This document shows positions 21,766-34,023 of a stretch of DNA of 64,000 nt, one piece after another. The position numbers were made by a program, and so were the translations under genes. This DNA comes from Tyto alba (lineage: Eukaryota; Chordata; Aves; Strigiformes; Tytonidae), in the NCBI RefSeq assembly GCF_018691265.1, contig NW_024881277.1:9427307-9491306 (forward strand), written 5' to 3'. Under the pieces are notes generated by a model. It ran no database searches. It had not been told where the DNA came from and saw nothing but the letters and a program-made list of their open reading frames with translations. The first letter of the stretch is position 1, and each line of letters starts with the position of its first letter.

Positions 21766-22559
21766 CAGCTGGTTCTTGAGATGGGGACAGTGGCCTAAGA
21801 AGGAAAAGATGGGACAATTGTGACAGACTGCACGCAAAGCCTATTTCTCAACAAAATCCCTCCCCCCAACTCCCAATTCCAACACATTTCCTTTGCTTGC
21901 TCTGAGGAGCAGGACCTCTGCCCATGTGCTGCCAAGGAGCCAGCTCTGCCCTGCTGCCGTGAGGACATGGGAGCTGGTTCTTGTCTCCTCCAGTGTTCAC
22001 AAGGGATGTCAGATGCAATTCACCCTTAATAGAAATGTTCAATATCTGCACTTATGACTCCCAAGAGAGTGGGATGCAGAAGAGAGGTTTATCATGTGTT
22101 ATGATAACTTTCTCTGTGTCTTTTATTTTCCACCGTCATCACATCTGGTGAGTACTACTTCTAGGGGTAGAAATCCTCAACTTTATGACTGAAAGTGTGG
22201 AGTCTTAAGACAAGACAGGCAAAGGGCTCAGCTGTCTGTGGCTCAGTGCAGAGTCAGGAGAGCAGCAGCATCAATCAAGCTTGTTCCCAGCTGCCCTGTG
22301 CTTTCATTTCTGCTATCTGGAGGATGACTGCACACAAAAATTACTCTCAAAAAAAAAAAAAAAAAATGTAACTGGACTCTAATGAAAGCAGGGGAGTCTT
22401 GTTTCTCTTATCCGCAGGGAAAGGTCTGAAAAATCTTTTTTACCACCACAGAGGTGCAGTTGTGAGGGAGAGGGCAGGACATGGCCCCTGTCAGAGAGAA
22501 GCAAAGGAATCTGCGAGGAGACTGACAACCCCCAAGGGATGGCTCAGCACTCCCCTGGG
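21766..22559. other. OR 5' flank, no gene recognised
   Basis: Contains a poly(A) run near 22350-22366 and otherwise no feature I can support. Confidence 0.4.
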
Positions 22560-23310
22560 ATCCTGCTTGGAGCTCTATTTGCCAGGAACTGTTTCTCTGT
22601 CCCCACATCTCCTCCCTGTCCTGCTCACAGATCCCATCCCGCCCACCATGTCCTCAGCTCTGCCCAGAATACACCTCCTGGCAGCAGGACACTGACCAGG
22701 GGGATCTCTGTGCTGGCAAGTCTTGAAGAGAATTTCAGATAAACCCTGAAGAGACCACAAAGGTGATGTTAATGCTTTCTGTAGGCTGAGGTGGGTGAAG
22801 GGACTTTAGCAGGTTTCCTGATAAACCCATTCCTCACTCACTGTAATGCTGTAGGAGTGTTTGTCTCTTGTGCAAACCTGAACAGATCCATGACCATATC
22901 CACCTACCATCACAGCCGGGGAGTGAAAGCACCAATCCTGGTAAGTTCCTTTACTGCCTGGTAGCCCCCGCCTTGATGTCCTTCTTGAAAAGTGCCCTGT
23001 GAAATGTCCCAGGGGCGATGTGGAGCTGCAATCAGCCCTGACCCATGCAGCACCCTCTCGATAGCAGAACGACCCTGCCCTGCCGTAGAGTGGCTTGCTC
23101 GTTACCCCACAGCTTCTCCCCCACAGCGCCATGGGGAGCTCCCCGGGCAGGCTGAGTGCTGACCCTGGCAGGCGGCAGAGTCCCTGCCCCAGCACACAGC
23201 CCCCTGGGGTGCAGGGACCCTGCTGGGAAGGACAGCCCTGGGCACCCCTGCCTGCACACCCGGCTGCACACCCCTGCAGCCGGCCCCGCCAGAAGGTGGC
23301 CTTGTTTGTG
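22560..23310. repeat. Duplicated OR 5' flank, copy 2
   Basis: Partner of 1800-2430. The last 190 bases are almost identical to about 2247-2432, differing at scattered sites. The match ends near 23300 where the other copy runs on toward its TCC microsatellite. Confidence 0.75.
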
Positions 23311-24179
23311 GCCAGCATGCACCGCTGTCTTGTATGGTGTCCTCGTAGTGCCCAGGCCCATCTCCTCAGGGTCCTGCTCAGCTACTCAGGTCCCAGACTG
23401 CCCTGATAAATGAGGAGATTATTCTTCCTCCTAATGCAGGACTGGACACTTCTCCTTGTAAACTTCCTGAGGTTTCTGTTGGCCAGAATCCCAGAGTTTC
23501 TCAGGTTTCCCTGGGCTGAAGCTTCATTTGGTCAGCTGTCAGTTCCTCTGTGCAGATAGCTCACCTTGATGGTGGTGGTGTCTCTCATGTAATAACAGCC
23601 TGAGGAGCTGCAGGGCTCTACAGCCCCAGGTAGGAATTACCATCAACACAAGCTTCAGAACACCAAATGAGATCACAAAACAAGCAAAGTCAGGGTCAGT
23701 GGAGAAAGGGTAAATGAGGGTTGGGCTGTTTGTATGTTAGACCGTGTTAGTGGAAAATATATACCTGTATAGAGATTGAAACAATAAGGATCTCTCCAGA
23801 AGCTGGTTTTAGGTCCTCCAGCTGTCTGGGACCTGGATCCAGGATTCCCTTGTCCCTCCAGTTCCTCCATGCACAGACAAGCACATGCACACGCAAATAT
23901 CTCTCTCCAGCACAGCATCACAGAACCGCTGAGCCTGGAATGCTGTCAGGTTCTACCTCCTCTGTCCTTCCTCTTCATGCTTGTTTTCTGTCAGGAGATC
24001 CTTTTTCATCCATGCCATCCTCCTGACACCTTTTCTTGACTTCCTGCATGTCTGTGTGGACTGTTCTGGAGTGCAAAGAGGAGATCATTAACCATCAAAC
24101 AGCTCTCTGCATCCTTTCCTCTTCAGGGCTGTATCCTATGGGATTCTTCCAAGCAGGTCCTTCAGCAGGTCAAAGCCTG
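23311..24179. other. Spacer, nothing recognised
   Basis: Mixed composition, no domain-bearing frame. Confidence 0.4.
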
Positions 24180-24720
24180 CTCTCCTGACATCCTGCCCCT
24201 TGCTTTCTTCCCTTCTCTCAGCATCCTACACTCTACTTTCTCACCCTTGATTGTTACAGCCCGAGCAGCTCTTCCTTGTTTGCAAGTATCAAGTCCTGCT
24301 GCAGGGCCCCTCACCTCACTGGCTCCTCAGTCACCCTTGTCAGGAAGATGTCACCAGTGAGCTCCAAAATCCTCCTGGGCGGCTTGCACCTCTTCAGCAG
24401 AGGGAGCTGGGACAGTTTCAGTCTGCCATGAGGTCCAGGGCCTGCAGGCATGAAGCTCCTTCCAATTGTCTGAAGAAGGCCTCATCTACCTGATCAAGAG
24501 GTCTGGAGCAGAAATCCACCCATCCTCCCACAGTGCTGCCCATGTTGTTCTGCCCTCTGATCCTGGCCTATCAGCTCCCAGCTAGCTCACTGTTAGTCCC
24601 CAGGCAGAGCTCCATGCATTCCTGCTGCTCTCTCACACCAAGGACAACTCCCCTCCAGATCCAGACCTGTGCCCTTATCAATACCTGACTGCAAGACCCC
24701 AAATTTTCTCCAGGTGCTGC
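24180..24720 (-). mobile_element. CR1 LINE fragment (endonuclease region)
   Basis: Minus strand reads RPLDQVDEAFFRQLEGAS followed by a decayed ALDLMAD block, the CR1 endonuclease. It is the counterpart of the fragment at 3.18-3.61 kb and is interrupted by stops. Confidence 0.75.
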
Positions 24721-25949
24721 TTTGGGCCACTTTCTCCCTCAAACAACCAACTCACAGATCCTCTGAGCTCTCCAGGGTCTAGTCCTGACATAGGGTTTCT
24801 AAATACTTGGCTCCCAGGACTCTCTTACTTGCTGGTTAATCTGGTTTGATGTACACTAGTGGTTCCACCCACTGACATACCCACCAACATGACACATGCA
24901 CACAGCCTGATCTCTCCAGTTGCTGGCCCTGAAGGTGCCTGAGATCCTTTGACTCGTGCTTCCCACTCCAAGGATGGGCCCTTGGACCTCTGTCCGTACC
25001 AAGAGCAGACATCTCACCTCAGAGAGTTGCAGAGGATGAAATTTCATAAGAAGACAGGACAGACTTTCAGTTGCATGGTGTGCATAAACAATTATGCTGA
25101 CCAGCCACACATGACCAGCTCCTTTCATCCCCTTTTCCCCCTGTTTTCCAATGCTTCTTTCTCCCCAAACCACCTTGGTCCTTCCCTTTCCCTGCCTTTG
25201 GTTCTTTCCTAGGCATGCCACAGCAAGCCTGGCACAATCCCCAGTGCTCTCTCTGGCATCCCATAAGGACTCTCAGACCCCCAGAGGCAGAAAGCCCCAC
25301 CCTCAGTCGGCAAGGTCACCCTGGGAGGCTCCTCCGATTGACCCACTTGTTAAATGTCACACCCAGATATTTTGGACCTCTCTGTTAACAAGTATTTTTC
25401 ACTTTGGGTTTTAAACTATTTATCTGAAAACAGGGTGTTTCCTGTCCTAAGAAATGGCAATTATTTATGTTTGTGGAAGTTCTACAGATTAGGTCAGATA
25501 AAAATATCCATGGATGTTATATGTGAAAAGGAGCACAGTTTGTCTGACTATGACTAGGTCCTGATGACATCGACTCCACGAGGCATTTACTGGCACTGAT
25601 CACACATGATAAGGACCGTAACATGCATGAAAATGCAACAGGCACGGGGAAAGGAGACTGGAGAAATGTGGAAGCTGCCTGAGGAGCCTCAGGGCAGGGG
25701 GTCTCCTGCTGTCCTGGGCAGCAGGGCTGGTGGGGAGGCAGAGGCGGGACAAAAGCAGCCAGGGCTGAGGGTCACTTGCAGCATGAATGCAGGACAGACA
25801 GAGAGTGCCTGGCCTCTGTTTCCTCATGCCCTTCGGACCAGCTCAAGCAGTGGGGACACTGGGGAGGCTGCCAACCCTCTCAAGGTTTTTTCCTCAGTTT
25901 TTGCTTAGGTCTTTCTGGTGCTGGTTATTTCTCTCTCTTATCAGCCCCA
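24721..25949. other. Spacer, nothing recognised
   Basis: Short open frames only; no gene or repeat family assigned. Confidence 0.4.
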
Positions 25950-26840
25950 GGCAGCCCTTTTCACTGAGGGCTAGTACATCCACCTCTCTCCTCATCCAAA
26001 GGGCCCATCATCTCATTGTAAATGGTATTCAGGTTGGTCAGGCACAATTTGCCCTTGTTCAATTTTTACTGGCAGTTCCAAATCCCCTTCTTGTCCTTCA
26101 GGTGCATGGAAAGGGCTTCCAGGAGGATTTGCTCCATCACCTTCCCAGGGACAGATGTGAGGCTGAGCAGCCTGTAGCTCCCTCATCTTCCTTTTTGCTC
26201 TTCATGAAGATGGGTGGCATATTTGCCTTTTCCCAGACATCAGGAACCTCCCTGACTGCCATGGCATTTCCAGGGTGACAGAAGCAGCCACACAATGACT
26301 TGGCCAGCACGCTCAGCAGCCTTGGCTGAAACTCACCCCATAGAGGACCCACAGAGTCATGTATGGCCAACCAGCTTGCTGAAAGTCTCTCCACAGGTTC
26401 TTGGTCACTAGGCCCACACCCTCACTGAGTTTTAAGTTTTGGGCCCACTTTTTTTTTTTTTTTTTTTTTTTTTTAGCCTTGCTATGGCTGCCAACACCGT
26501 TACTGAAGCCCCTTTTTCTACCTTCTGCATCACTTGCTGGTTTAAGCTCCAGCTGAGCTCTGCCTTTGCTAGCTCCATCCCTGAACACACAGACAAGGTC
26601 TCTGTGCTCCCCCAGGGCAGCCTGAGCCCCTTCAGCCCTCTGTGCATCTCCACCCCGTCCCACAGGCAGGCTGGTGGCAGAGGGTGGCATCTGGGGACAG
26701 CAAAGAAGTGCTGGGAGCACGGGAACAAACAAGGAAAGGGGGTGTGTGAGCCAAGCACTGGGATGCACACAGGGGCACGGGGTGGCTGGTGCCTCGGTGG
26801 TTGGCCAGGCTGTATGGGCTTGGGGTGGATGCCAGCTTGA
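25950..26840 (-). mobile_element. CR1 LINE ORF2 relic
   Basis: The plus strand shows CACCTTCCCAGGGACAGATG, GGCTGAGCAGCCTGTAGCTC and CATGAAGATGGGTGGCATAT in the order typical of the CR1 reverse transcriptase region read on the minus strand. A T-run of about 24 at 26451-26474 interrupts it. The part beyond 26480 is less certain. Confidence 0.65.
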
Positions 26841-29089
26841 GAGTAGGAGTACTGGCATTTCCATGGAATTCCAGTGAAAATGTGGCTGCAGCAAAAGCAA
26901 GTGGGCAGGCTCAGGCACAGGCAACTGCAGTGGCAAGGTTGGTTAAGAAAGTGTGCTGGCCTCCTGCCATGGTTGCTCAACTTCATCCATAAAATTCCAC
27001 ATAGGTTTTGCGTTTTGACAGGTTTGGCCTTGAAGATGAAACAGTTGTCCAAGGCTCCTTTGTTCTACAGAGCAGTTTCCCAAGAAATCCAGCCCAGGAA
27101 GTCCTGAGCAAGACAAAAATTTCTCCCTTGTACTCCAAGGCTCTGATTCCGGGGTTTGTCCTGCACACCTCTCTTGGGAGTTTAAACCCCACCATCTCCT
27201 GGTCACTGCAGCCATGTGACACTGACCCTCAGTGGAAAAGCTCACATGCCCATGGTTACAAGTTCCTGGCGCTCTGTCTCAAATATTTGCTCCAGAATGA
27301 CACGACAGGCCACATCAAGCCTCTCATCTTGCTGCACCCATTCCTGGAGGAACAGAGAAGTGACAGGGTTTGACTGTCCTCTTTTCAGTGCTGAGGCAGA
27401 ATTCTGGGAAGCGCGGTGTTTCCCCCTGCATCAGCTCCTTCATCTCACTGAGAGGTGGGGTTACAACATCTGCTGGGCAACCAGCCCAGGTTCTGGATGC
27501 CACCAGTCTTCTCTGGGGACATGCTTCTTTTAGCCACCAGCCGTTGCTGGGTCCTGCTCCACCTGCTGCCAACCCAAGGGCAGCTTCATCGCCCTTCTGG
27601 CCTTTGGCAACTTCTACTCCACGTGGCTTCCTGCTCCTCCGGGCAGCTCTTCTTGCCTGGGTGAGAGCTACTCACAGGTGATCAGCAGTCTCCATAACAG
27701 TGGCTGTAGGGGAGAGGGAAGGTGGGCACGAAGGGTTGCACTGGCCTTTCGCCACCAGGAATTGTCTCCTTTGTATCAGCCCTTAGGAAGCCCTGCCAAA
27801 GCATCTCCCAAATTCAGTGCTGGCAGGAGGATCTCCTATAGACACCTCTGATGTGAGCCTCCTCCAGACGTCTGCACCCCTGGGCTGGATGCTCTGCCTG
27901 GCACGGGAGGATCAGGCCACTCTCCTTGTACCCACACCATCTCCACCTTGGGAAAGAAACACCTCTAAGATTTGAAGACACACATCAGGCCTGTCCATTG
28001 CTCCCACCCCCCACTTCTCTGGATATCCAGAACGACCTGAGGGGTGCTTGGGCTCCTCTTTATTAGGACATAACCAGAGTCTTCACATTTGTCTCAGGAC
28101 AACAAATGGCACCATCCAGACCCCAAACTCACCTGCTGCAGGTCTTGTATTGCATGGCGGTTATTACTGTAAGAACCAACTGCCACTCCCAGCTGTACTA
28201 CTCAGGGTTGTGGTGACAGATTCTTGTGCCCCTCCTCACTGGCAGCATGGGAAACTGAACAATCCTCGACTTAGGATAAGCCCTGCTCAACAACAACTAA
28301 AACATCCCTGTGTTCTCAACATTGTTCTCACCCTAAACCCAAAGCACAGCACTGTACCAGCTGCTAGGAAGACAATTAACTGTGTCCCAGCTGAAATCAG
28401 GACTTTGCAGATTGCCTTTCTTGGTAAGCCTGGCTCCTTGCAACCCTTTATGTCAAATAGGCAAGTTCTTATGGGCCCTACTGCCCTCTGCATCTGACAT
28501 GCACACCAGCTGGTTGGATCATTTGGCCTCTGTGACCAAAGGCCATGGGTCATGGTCATGATCCAGGCCTTTTGCAAGCACCAGTTTCCTTCCTGTTGTT
28601 CTTTGCAGTCACGTGAACTAGGATCGGAAATGTCAGGCTGTGCTCTGCCTGTTGTGACAAACTGCTCAGCCCTCATCACGATCTGCCTTCAACCAAAAAG
28701 ACTTTTCAGCGTGCACAACATTCTTGTCAGGGTGGCTTCTGCATCCGTTCCTCCGCTGCCTGCTGGCAGGAGTTTGCTGTAAAGTTTAGAAAGCAGCAAA
28801 TGCTGATTTTTGTCTGTCCTATCCCTGAACTTGACCTTGTTGTTGTCCAATAAGGTGTGGTACTGACATTCTGAGGCACATAGATTTACGTCAACCTCAC
28901 TGCTCGTTGTCTTCCTGTGAAGTTCAGTGTGACTGAGGATGAGCTAGCTCATCGTTACAGTGGTGCTTTCCACCTTCGTCTTCACTTCCATTAAATGAGC
29001 ATTTATTTTTCTTACCCATACTGCCATACATCCACTCAAGTTATTGTCTTCTCAGAGGAACCATCTGCACACGTGCCTTAAATGCTGAT
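26841..29089. other. Spacer with possible CR1 5' remnants
   Basis: 27.0-27.4 kb may be a further decayed CR1 piece, judged by phrases like CCACCATCTCCTGGTCACTG, but I could not confirm it. The rest shows no gene. Confidence 0.35.
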
Positions 29090-29515
29090 GTGCTGGAGCT
29101 TCAGTGCACAGGGACCTTGAGATACTTGGGGCTTTGGCCAGCAGGAACCTCAAGCTGTACAAGGAGAAGGGGCAAAGTGGGACTGGACCAGCAGAGGAGT
29201 GAGTCTGAGGAGAAGGCCCTGGGCACTGTGAGTGATGCCATATGTGCCGCTGGTAAAGGCTCACTATGAATAGAGCCACCTCCTGCATACGGAACTGCAC
29301 TGTAGCATGACCATCGAGACATGGGGAGTTACCATCCCCCTCGACTCAGCACTGGTGTGGCCACACCTCTAACATTCTCTGGGGCTTCCCATTCTGAGGA
29401 GCAGGAAGGAATGGGAGAGTGCCCAGAGGATGTCTGCAAAGGTGGGTTTAGAGGGCATGAAGCACATGAAGTGTGTGGAGTGGCTGAGGGACCTGGGCTT
29501 CCTTGTCCTGATGGT
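29090..29515 (+). mobile_element. CR1 LINE fragment
   Basis: Plus-strand CR1 text without an open frame: CCCCTCGACTCAGCACTGGT then GTGGCCACACCT near 29338-29366, and GTGTGGAGTGGCTGAGGGAC near 29475. Confidence 0.75.
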
Positions 29516-31929
29516 GTGGAATGTCGTACAGGAGTAAAAAAGTAGCTTGAAATTAGGAGTTTTGGGTGTTTTCAGAGATTTTGGACCTTTTCTTTGTAGT
29601 GGGAAACCACCTGAGAAAGGAAAAGAAGTCACAAAGTGCAGCTTGGGAGGTTGCGACTGGACAGGAGGAGAAAGAAATGTCCCTTGAAGGGTAGTGCTGT
29701 GGTGCCAGAGGTCAGCCATAGCCTGGATCAGTGCAATGCTTTGTGTTCCAAGGAACAGGCAGGGAGGAAGGAGAGATCTCAGGAAAGGCAGGGAGATGCC
29801 ATAGGTTGGGTGTCCACAGCCTGGGGGTCTCTGTCCCCTTGGCTATGGCAGTTGTCTCTGCTACCAAGGCCTGGAAGGAGACATGATAATCGCATGGAAC
29901 TGGGGCCTCGTGGCTTCCTTGCAGCCCCCCAGGGAGGCTGGGAGCTGTGGTACCACTGTCCTCCACTCAGCATTGCCCACCCCACCCCACAGTGCCCCAG
30001 GAAGAGCCCTGAGCCAGTGTGAGGGACAGGATCCCCCTTCTTGGGGCTGACCACTTGGCATGATAAAATATATCAAGTTTTACTCAGCATCAGCTCCCCT
30101 TGCACAGTGCCTTTGCCTACCTGTACTCACAGCCTCCAATTTTCTTCTCTATACTAATCCATGGGGACTCCTGGTCTGTAATGGGCCTCAGAGGGGCCAA
30201 TTAACACTCCAAGACACTTTGGCTTTTGCTTCTGACTGTAACCCCTTCAGAGGTTGGTTCAGCTCCTCTCAGTATCTGAGGTTCAAGCACCAAATACACC
30301 ACAGGCTTCATCAAAGTGCAGAAAACCCAAAGTAGCCACATCTCTTCCATCAATTATTTCAGGACTTTCAGGCTTGTACAGCTAATTGGAGAGGCTTCAG
30401 CAGTCTAATTAAAGTGGAAGATTTTAATAACAACTTCATAAAAAGCTTTTTTTCTTTGTTTGTTTGTTTTTCATTTTGAAGGCGTTTTTATTCCTTTTTT
30501 AATTTTACAGAAGCGATAGAAACTTTCTCCAATTCTGAGGGTCTTCTAAGGACGACAGGAAATGTAGCAACAGCAGGTCCTCATGGTCCCCCACTCTATG
30601 GGCAACTTTCCTCCCCACCTCCCCAGACCCACCATTTCCCTCAGGGGCTGCCTGGGACTTGCATTCTTCTACATCAGACATCCTCACTGATGTTCACAGC
30701 TGAATGTTACAGCTCCTTTTCACCAATTCCCACCTGAATTACCCTGAGACTTGACTGTAGTCACAGGACTCTTATTAATTTTGAAGAAACGGAAGTAAAA
30801 CATGATACAAATTATTAAAAAAAAATCAGCCATGAATTCCTCATCTGTATGCCAAGTCCAAGCCTCCACTAAGGTCTACCTTCCTCAAGCGATGACCATA
30901 AAAGAAATATGCTAGACAAATAGATAGGAAATTATAAATATACACACACTTAGCAAGTTGGCTAAAAAGAGAGTTTGGCAGTTTAAATCAACTTTTCCAC
31001 CTTCTTGGCCAAATTTCTAGCCCAGAGCCTTCTCACCAACTCATGCCTCTAGTGATTTCCCTGCCCATCTTCCTGTGCCTCCTTAGCCCATGCCCACCTC
31101 TATCAAGTGAAGTTGGGGTGCTGTGGGCAACATTTTACAGTCAACTGAAAAATCATTTGTCAATGTTCAAAGCATTTCTGAGGTGTAACTGAGAAAGAAA
31201 TGAACTTGTGTTACATCATGTGGTTGTTAACATCATTATATTTAGCAAAACCCATCCTCGAAGACAGTCTGTTCTAAAAGCCCCCCTGCAACCGCACAGA
31301 AATTAAGATGCAAGAATAAACTAATTATAGTTGCTGGACTCTAACAAGCTCCCAGGAGAAAGTTACTGAGTCTGGAGAGCTATGGGAGGAATAAAGAGTC
31401 TTTGGGGTTTAGTGGGGCATGCTGAGGGGTTTGGGTGAGGAAGCTCCCTCAGGAGATTGACGTGAGCCTCTCTGGGGGCTGATTAGAGCAGAAGAACAGA
31501 GGCAAGTGACTTCAGGGTGACAAAGAAAGGAGACAGAGACATCCTGTGTCATGTAGCCCCTTGGATGTGCCCTGCCAAGGGGCTCAGTGCTAATTCCCAG
31601 CCCATTTGAATGGTGATGCCTTTGGTCATCAGCAGCTGAGGTTTTCCCCCGGTCACTCTGAGGACAAATACACGCCGAGTGCCACATCCTTGCCCCTCAG
31701 GCCTGGCACTGCCCAGCTCACCCTAAACCTTTGCCTATACCCTAACACCTAACCCTGAAAGGTGAGCTCTCATGCTTAGCCCTGCCCTGATCACTGAAGC
31801 TGAAACCCTCACCAGATGCCAGAAATCTAAGCCCTACCTACCTCCCTAATCATTTCCCTCAACGCCCCTCATCTTCAACCAAGCCTTTCCCTGCGCTGGC
31901 CAAACCCTGAGCAACAGCCCTGGGTGGGG
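29516..31929. other. Spacer, AT-rich in the middle, no gene recognised
   Basis: 30.4-31.3 kb is AT-rich. 31.72-31.85 kb has scattered CCCTAA/CCTAAC words that look telomere-like but are not in a regular array. No domain-bearing frame was found. Confidence 0.4.
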
Positions 31930-32045
31930 TGCAGCTCAGCAGAAAAGGCCCTGGGGGTCATGGTGGTCAACAAGCTGCACATGAGTCAGCGGTGACGGCT
32001 GGTGATCCAGAAGGCCAACAGCATCCTGGCTGTCTGAAGAGGAGC
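31930..32045 (+). mobile_element. CR1 LINE fragment
   Basis: Contains CAGCAGAAAAGGCCCTGGGG, GTCATGGTGGTCAACAAGCT and CCAGAAGGCCAACAGCATCC, a recognisable CR1 segment. It ends where the inverted repeat arm begins. Confidence 0.8.
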
Positions 32046-32440
32046 ATGGCCCTGGACTTCAGGGAACGAGAACTTGGCCTCTCAAGGGCACTGCCAGGGG
32101 GGATCCCGTGGGCGCAGTGTCAGGGCACTGAGAGCATCCATAGGCCTCCATCGGCCCTGGCCAGCCCAACCTCGGGTCTGGGCCCACACCTCTGTCCCTG
32201 GGCCCAGGAGTCCATTGAAGCCCAAGCCAGAGCTTCAACACCAACTTGATCTACGCAGTATGTGTACTGGTTTCCAGACCAGCCGTGGACACAGCCTTGC
32301 CTGTCAATGAACCCTGTGGATTTGGGCTTTCAGTCTCATTTCCCAGCTTAGTTCTTTACGGGTTGTACAATGAAATGACACTGTGGCCTCCAAGTGCCAG
32401 ACCCCCGCTGATTCACAGAGGCCTAGGTCCTCTGCTATTC
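32046..32440 (+). repeat. Inverted repeat arm 1 flanking the ERV block
   Basis: Matches 50165-50560 in reverse complement over about 390 bases, including CTGGACTTCAGGGAACGAGA versus the other arm's CTGGACCTCAGGGAAGGAGA and TTTGGGCTTTCAGTCTCA. It carries a short open frame but no recognisable domain. It abuts the pol end of the class III-like ERV. Confidence 0.85.
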
Positions 32441-32990
32441 CTATTAAAGAGGTATACCATCTCCTGATTGTAGGTTGTGGTGTGACTCCCTCTGGAGGAG
32501 CAGTCTCTTTTAGAATTGTGGCTAAAAAATTAAATGGACCTCTAGTCTGAACAGCTTGTTATGTCATATTTTCTCAACTTATTTAATTCCACAGACTAAA
32601 AACAGAAGATCTTTTCCCCACTCAGAATACCTCCATTCTGTCTTTTTAAATGCACTCATGATCAACAATAAAGGTCTTTTCAGTCCATCAGGACCAGTTT
32701 AAAATAAATTACAGTAAGTACCATATTCTGTAAAACCCCATTCTGCTCTAATAGGGTCATGAGGATGGACAAGTCCTAGAGATTGATATGGTTTTAATTC
32801 TTGTATTATGGTTTTGAATGTTTCTTCATGTTCTGAGCCCCATTTCCATAGTTTTCCCTTTCGTATAAGTGAATACATTGGACGGCCAATGTTGGAGAAT
32901 CCAGGTACATTTTTTCTCCGGTATCCTAATGTGTCCATTAGTTGCTTTAATTCTTTCCTAGACTGCAGCATTTGTGATTGTTTTATTTTA
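32441..32990 (-). pseudogene. pol: Class III-like ERV pol, RT connection/RNase H side
   Basis: Minus strand gives KELKQLMDTLGYRRKNVPGF, RPMYSLIRKGKLWKW and HEETFKTIIQELK, the RT thumb/connection. It then decays through ATILKETAPPEGVTPQPT to about 32445. Integrase is absent. Confidence 0.75.
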
Positions 32991-33636
32991 TTTAGAGCAT
33001 CTGGTGGAATTGCTGCACTTCCAGAACTCTACCAAGTGCCCAGAAATTTAATTTCTTTGCTTGGTCCCTGACATTTATCAGGTGGAATTTCATTTTTTCC
33101 TTCTTGGAGTGTTTGCCAAACTGTTGCTACTGCTTTTCCCACCGTTTTAGGAGATTTTCCTCCAATCAGAATATCATCTATATACTGATATAGTTTTCTC
33201 TCTTCAGGAAGTAAAACTGTCTGTAAAAGTTCAGCAAGCGCAGCATGAGCAATTGTGGGTGAGTGTTTATATCACTGTGGGAGTCTGTTAAATGTATACT
33301 GGATACCCTCCCATGTAAAGCAAATTTTTCTTTATCCTCTTCCTGTAAGGGTACCATGAAGAACATATCTTTCACATCTAGCTCTGCCATCCAAGGATGT
33401 GCAGCGTCTTGTAGTGTAGCTGTCAAAGTTGCAATACTGGGGACTGCAGATGTCAATCGGGCTTTATTGGCATTTAAGCACTGATAATCAATTGTTAAAC
33501 ACCATCTCCTGTACATACAATGGACTGGCCAAACTGGAGAATTACATGGGGAGTGAATTCTGGAAATAATTTGTGTTTTTTCTAAATCTGCAATTACTTC
33601 AGAAATTCCAGTATGTTCTGCAGCAGAAATTGTATA
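32991..33636 (-). pseudogene. pol: Class III-like ERV reverse transcriptase
   Basis: Minus strand: CLTIDYQCLNANKARLTSAV, MAELDVKDMFFMVPLQEEDK, then a frameshift and loss near 33260, then the catalytic YIDD (33173-33184) in QYIDDILIGGKSPK, and PPDKCQGPSKEIKFLGTW. YIDD and the surrounding layout fit ERV-L/ERV-S-like class III elements. That class is inferred; together with the tRNA-Ser-type primer site it points to an ERV-S-like element. Confidence 0.75.
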
Positions 33637-34023
33637 CTACGAGACGTTAGTGGTTTTTGATTCAGGAAGTACTGGGGCTGCACGGAGTACACACACTGTG
33701 GCAGTCTGTTGATTTTTGTTAGGGTTAGGGTTGGCATTTGAGCCAAAAGACCACAAACTACCATCTGGCAAACGCCAAGTCTGGCTGCTCAACACATTGA
33801 AACCCAGGATATTTTCATGATGCTCTTTGATTGCAAAGCAAAAATACATTAGATGCTTTTCATCAGGGAGCCATAAATGAACTCTTTCTGTTTGGCACAC
33901 AGTGCAAGCTCCTGCAACTCCAGTAATTTGAACTTTTTGCCATCCAGGTTGTATGCCTAGCTTATCGGCATCCTGTTGTGTAATTACTGAAATTTGTGCT
34001 CCAGTATCAATTAATTCAATCAA
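33637..34023 (-). pseudogene. pro: Class III-like ERV protease
   Basis: Minus strand MIELIDTGAQISVITQQDAD contains the catalytic DTGA, followed by a flap-like region and HENILGFNVLSSQTWRL. The frame is open for 128 codons. A small (TTAGGG)2-like string at about 33718-33735 encodes the NPNPN stretch and is probably coincidental. Confidence 0.75.

Noticed and set aside
33700..33740. Telomere-like (TTAGGG)2 string, and CCCTAA words near 31.73-31.85 kb
   Set aside because: Too short and irregular for an interstitial telomere; the first lies inside the ERV protease frame.
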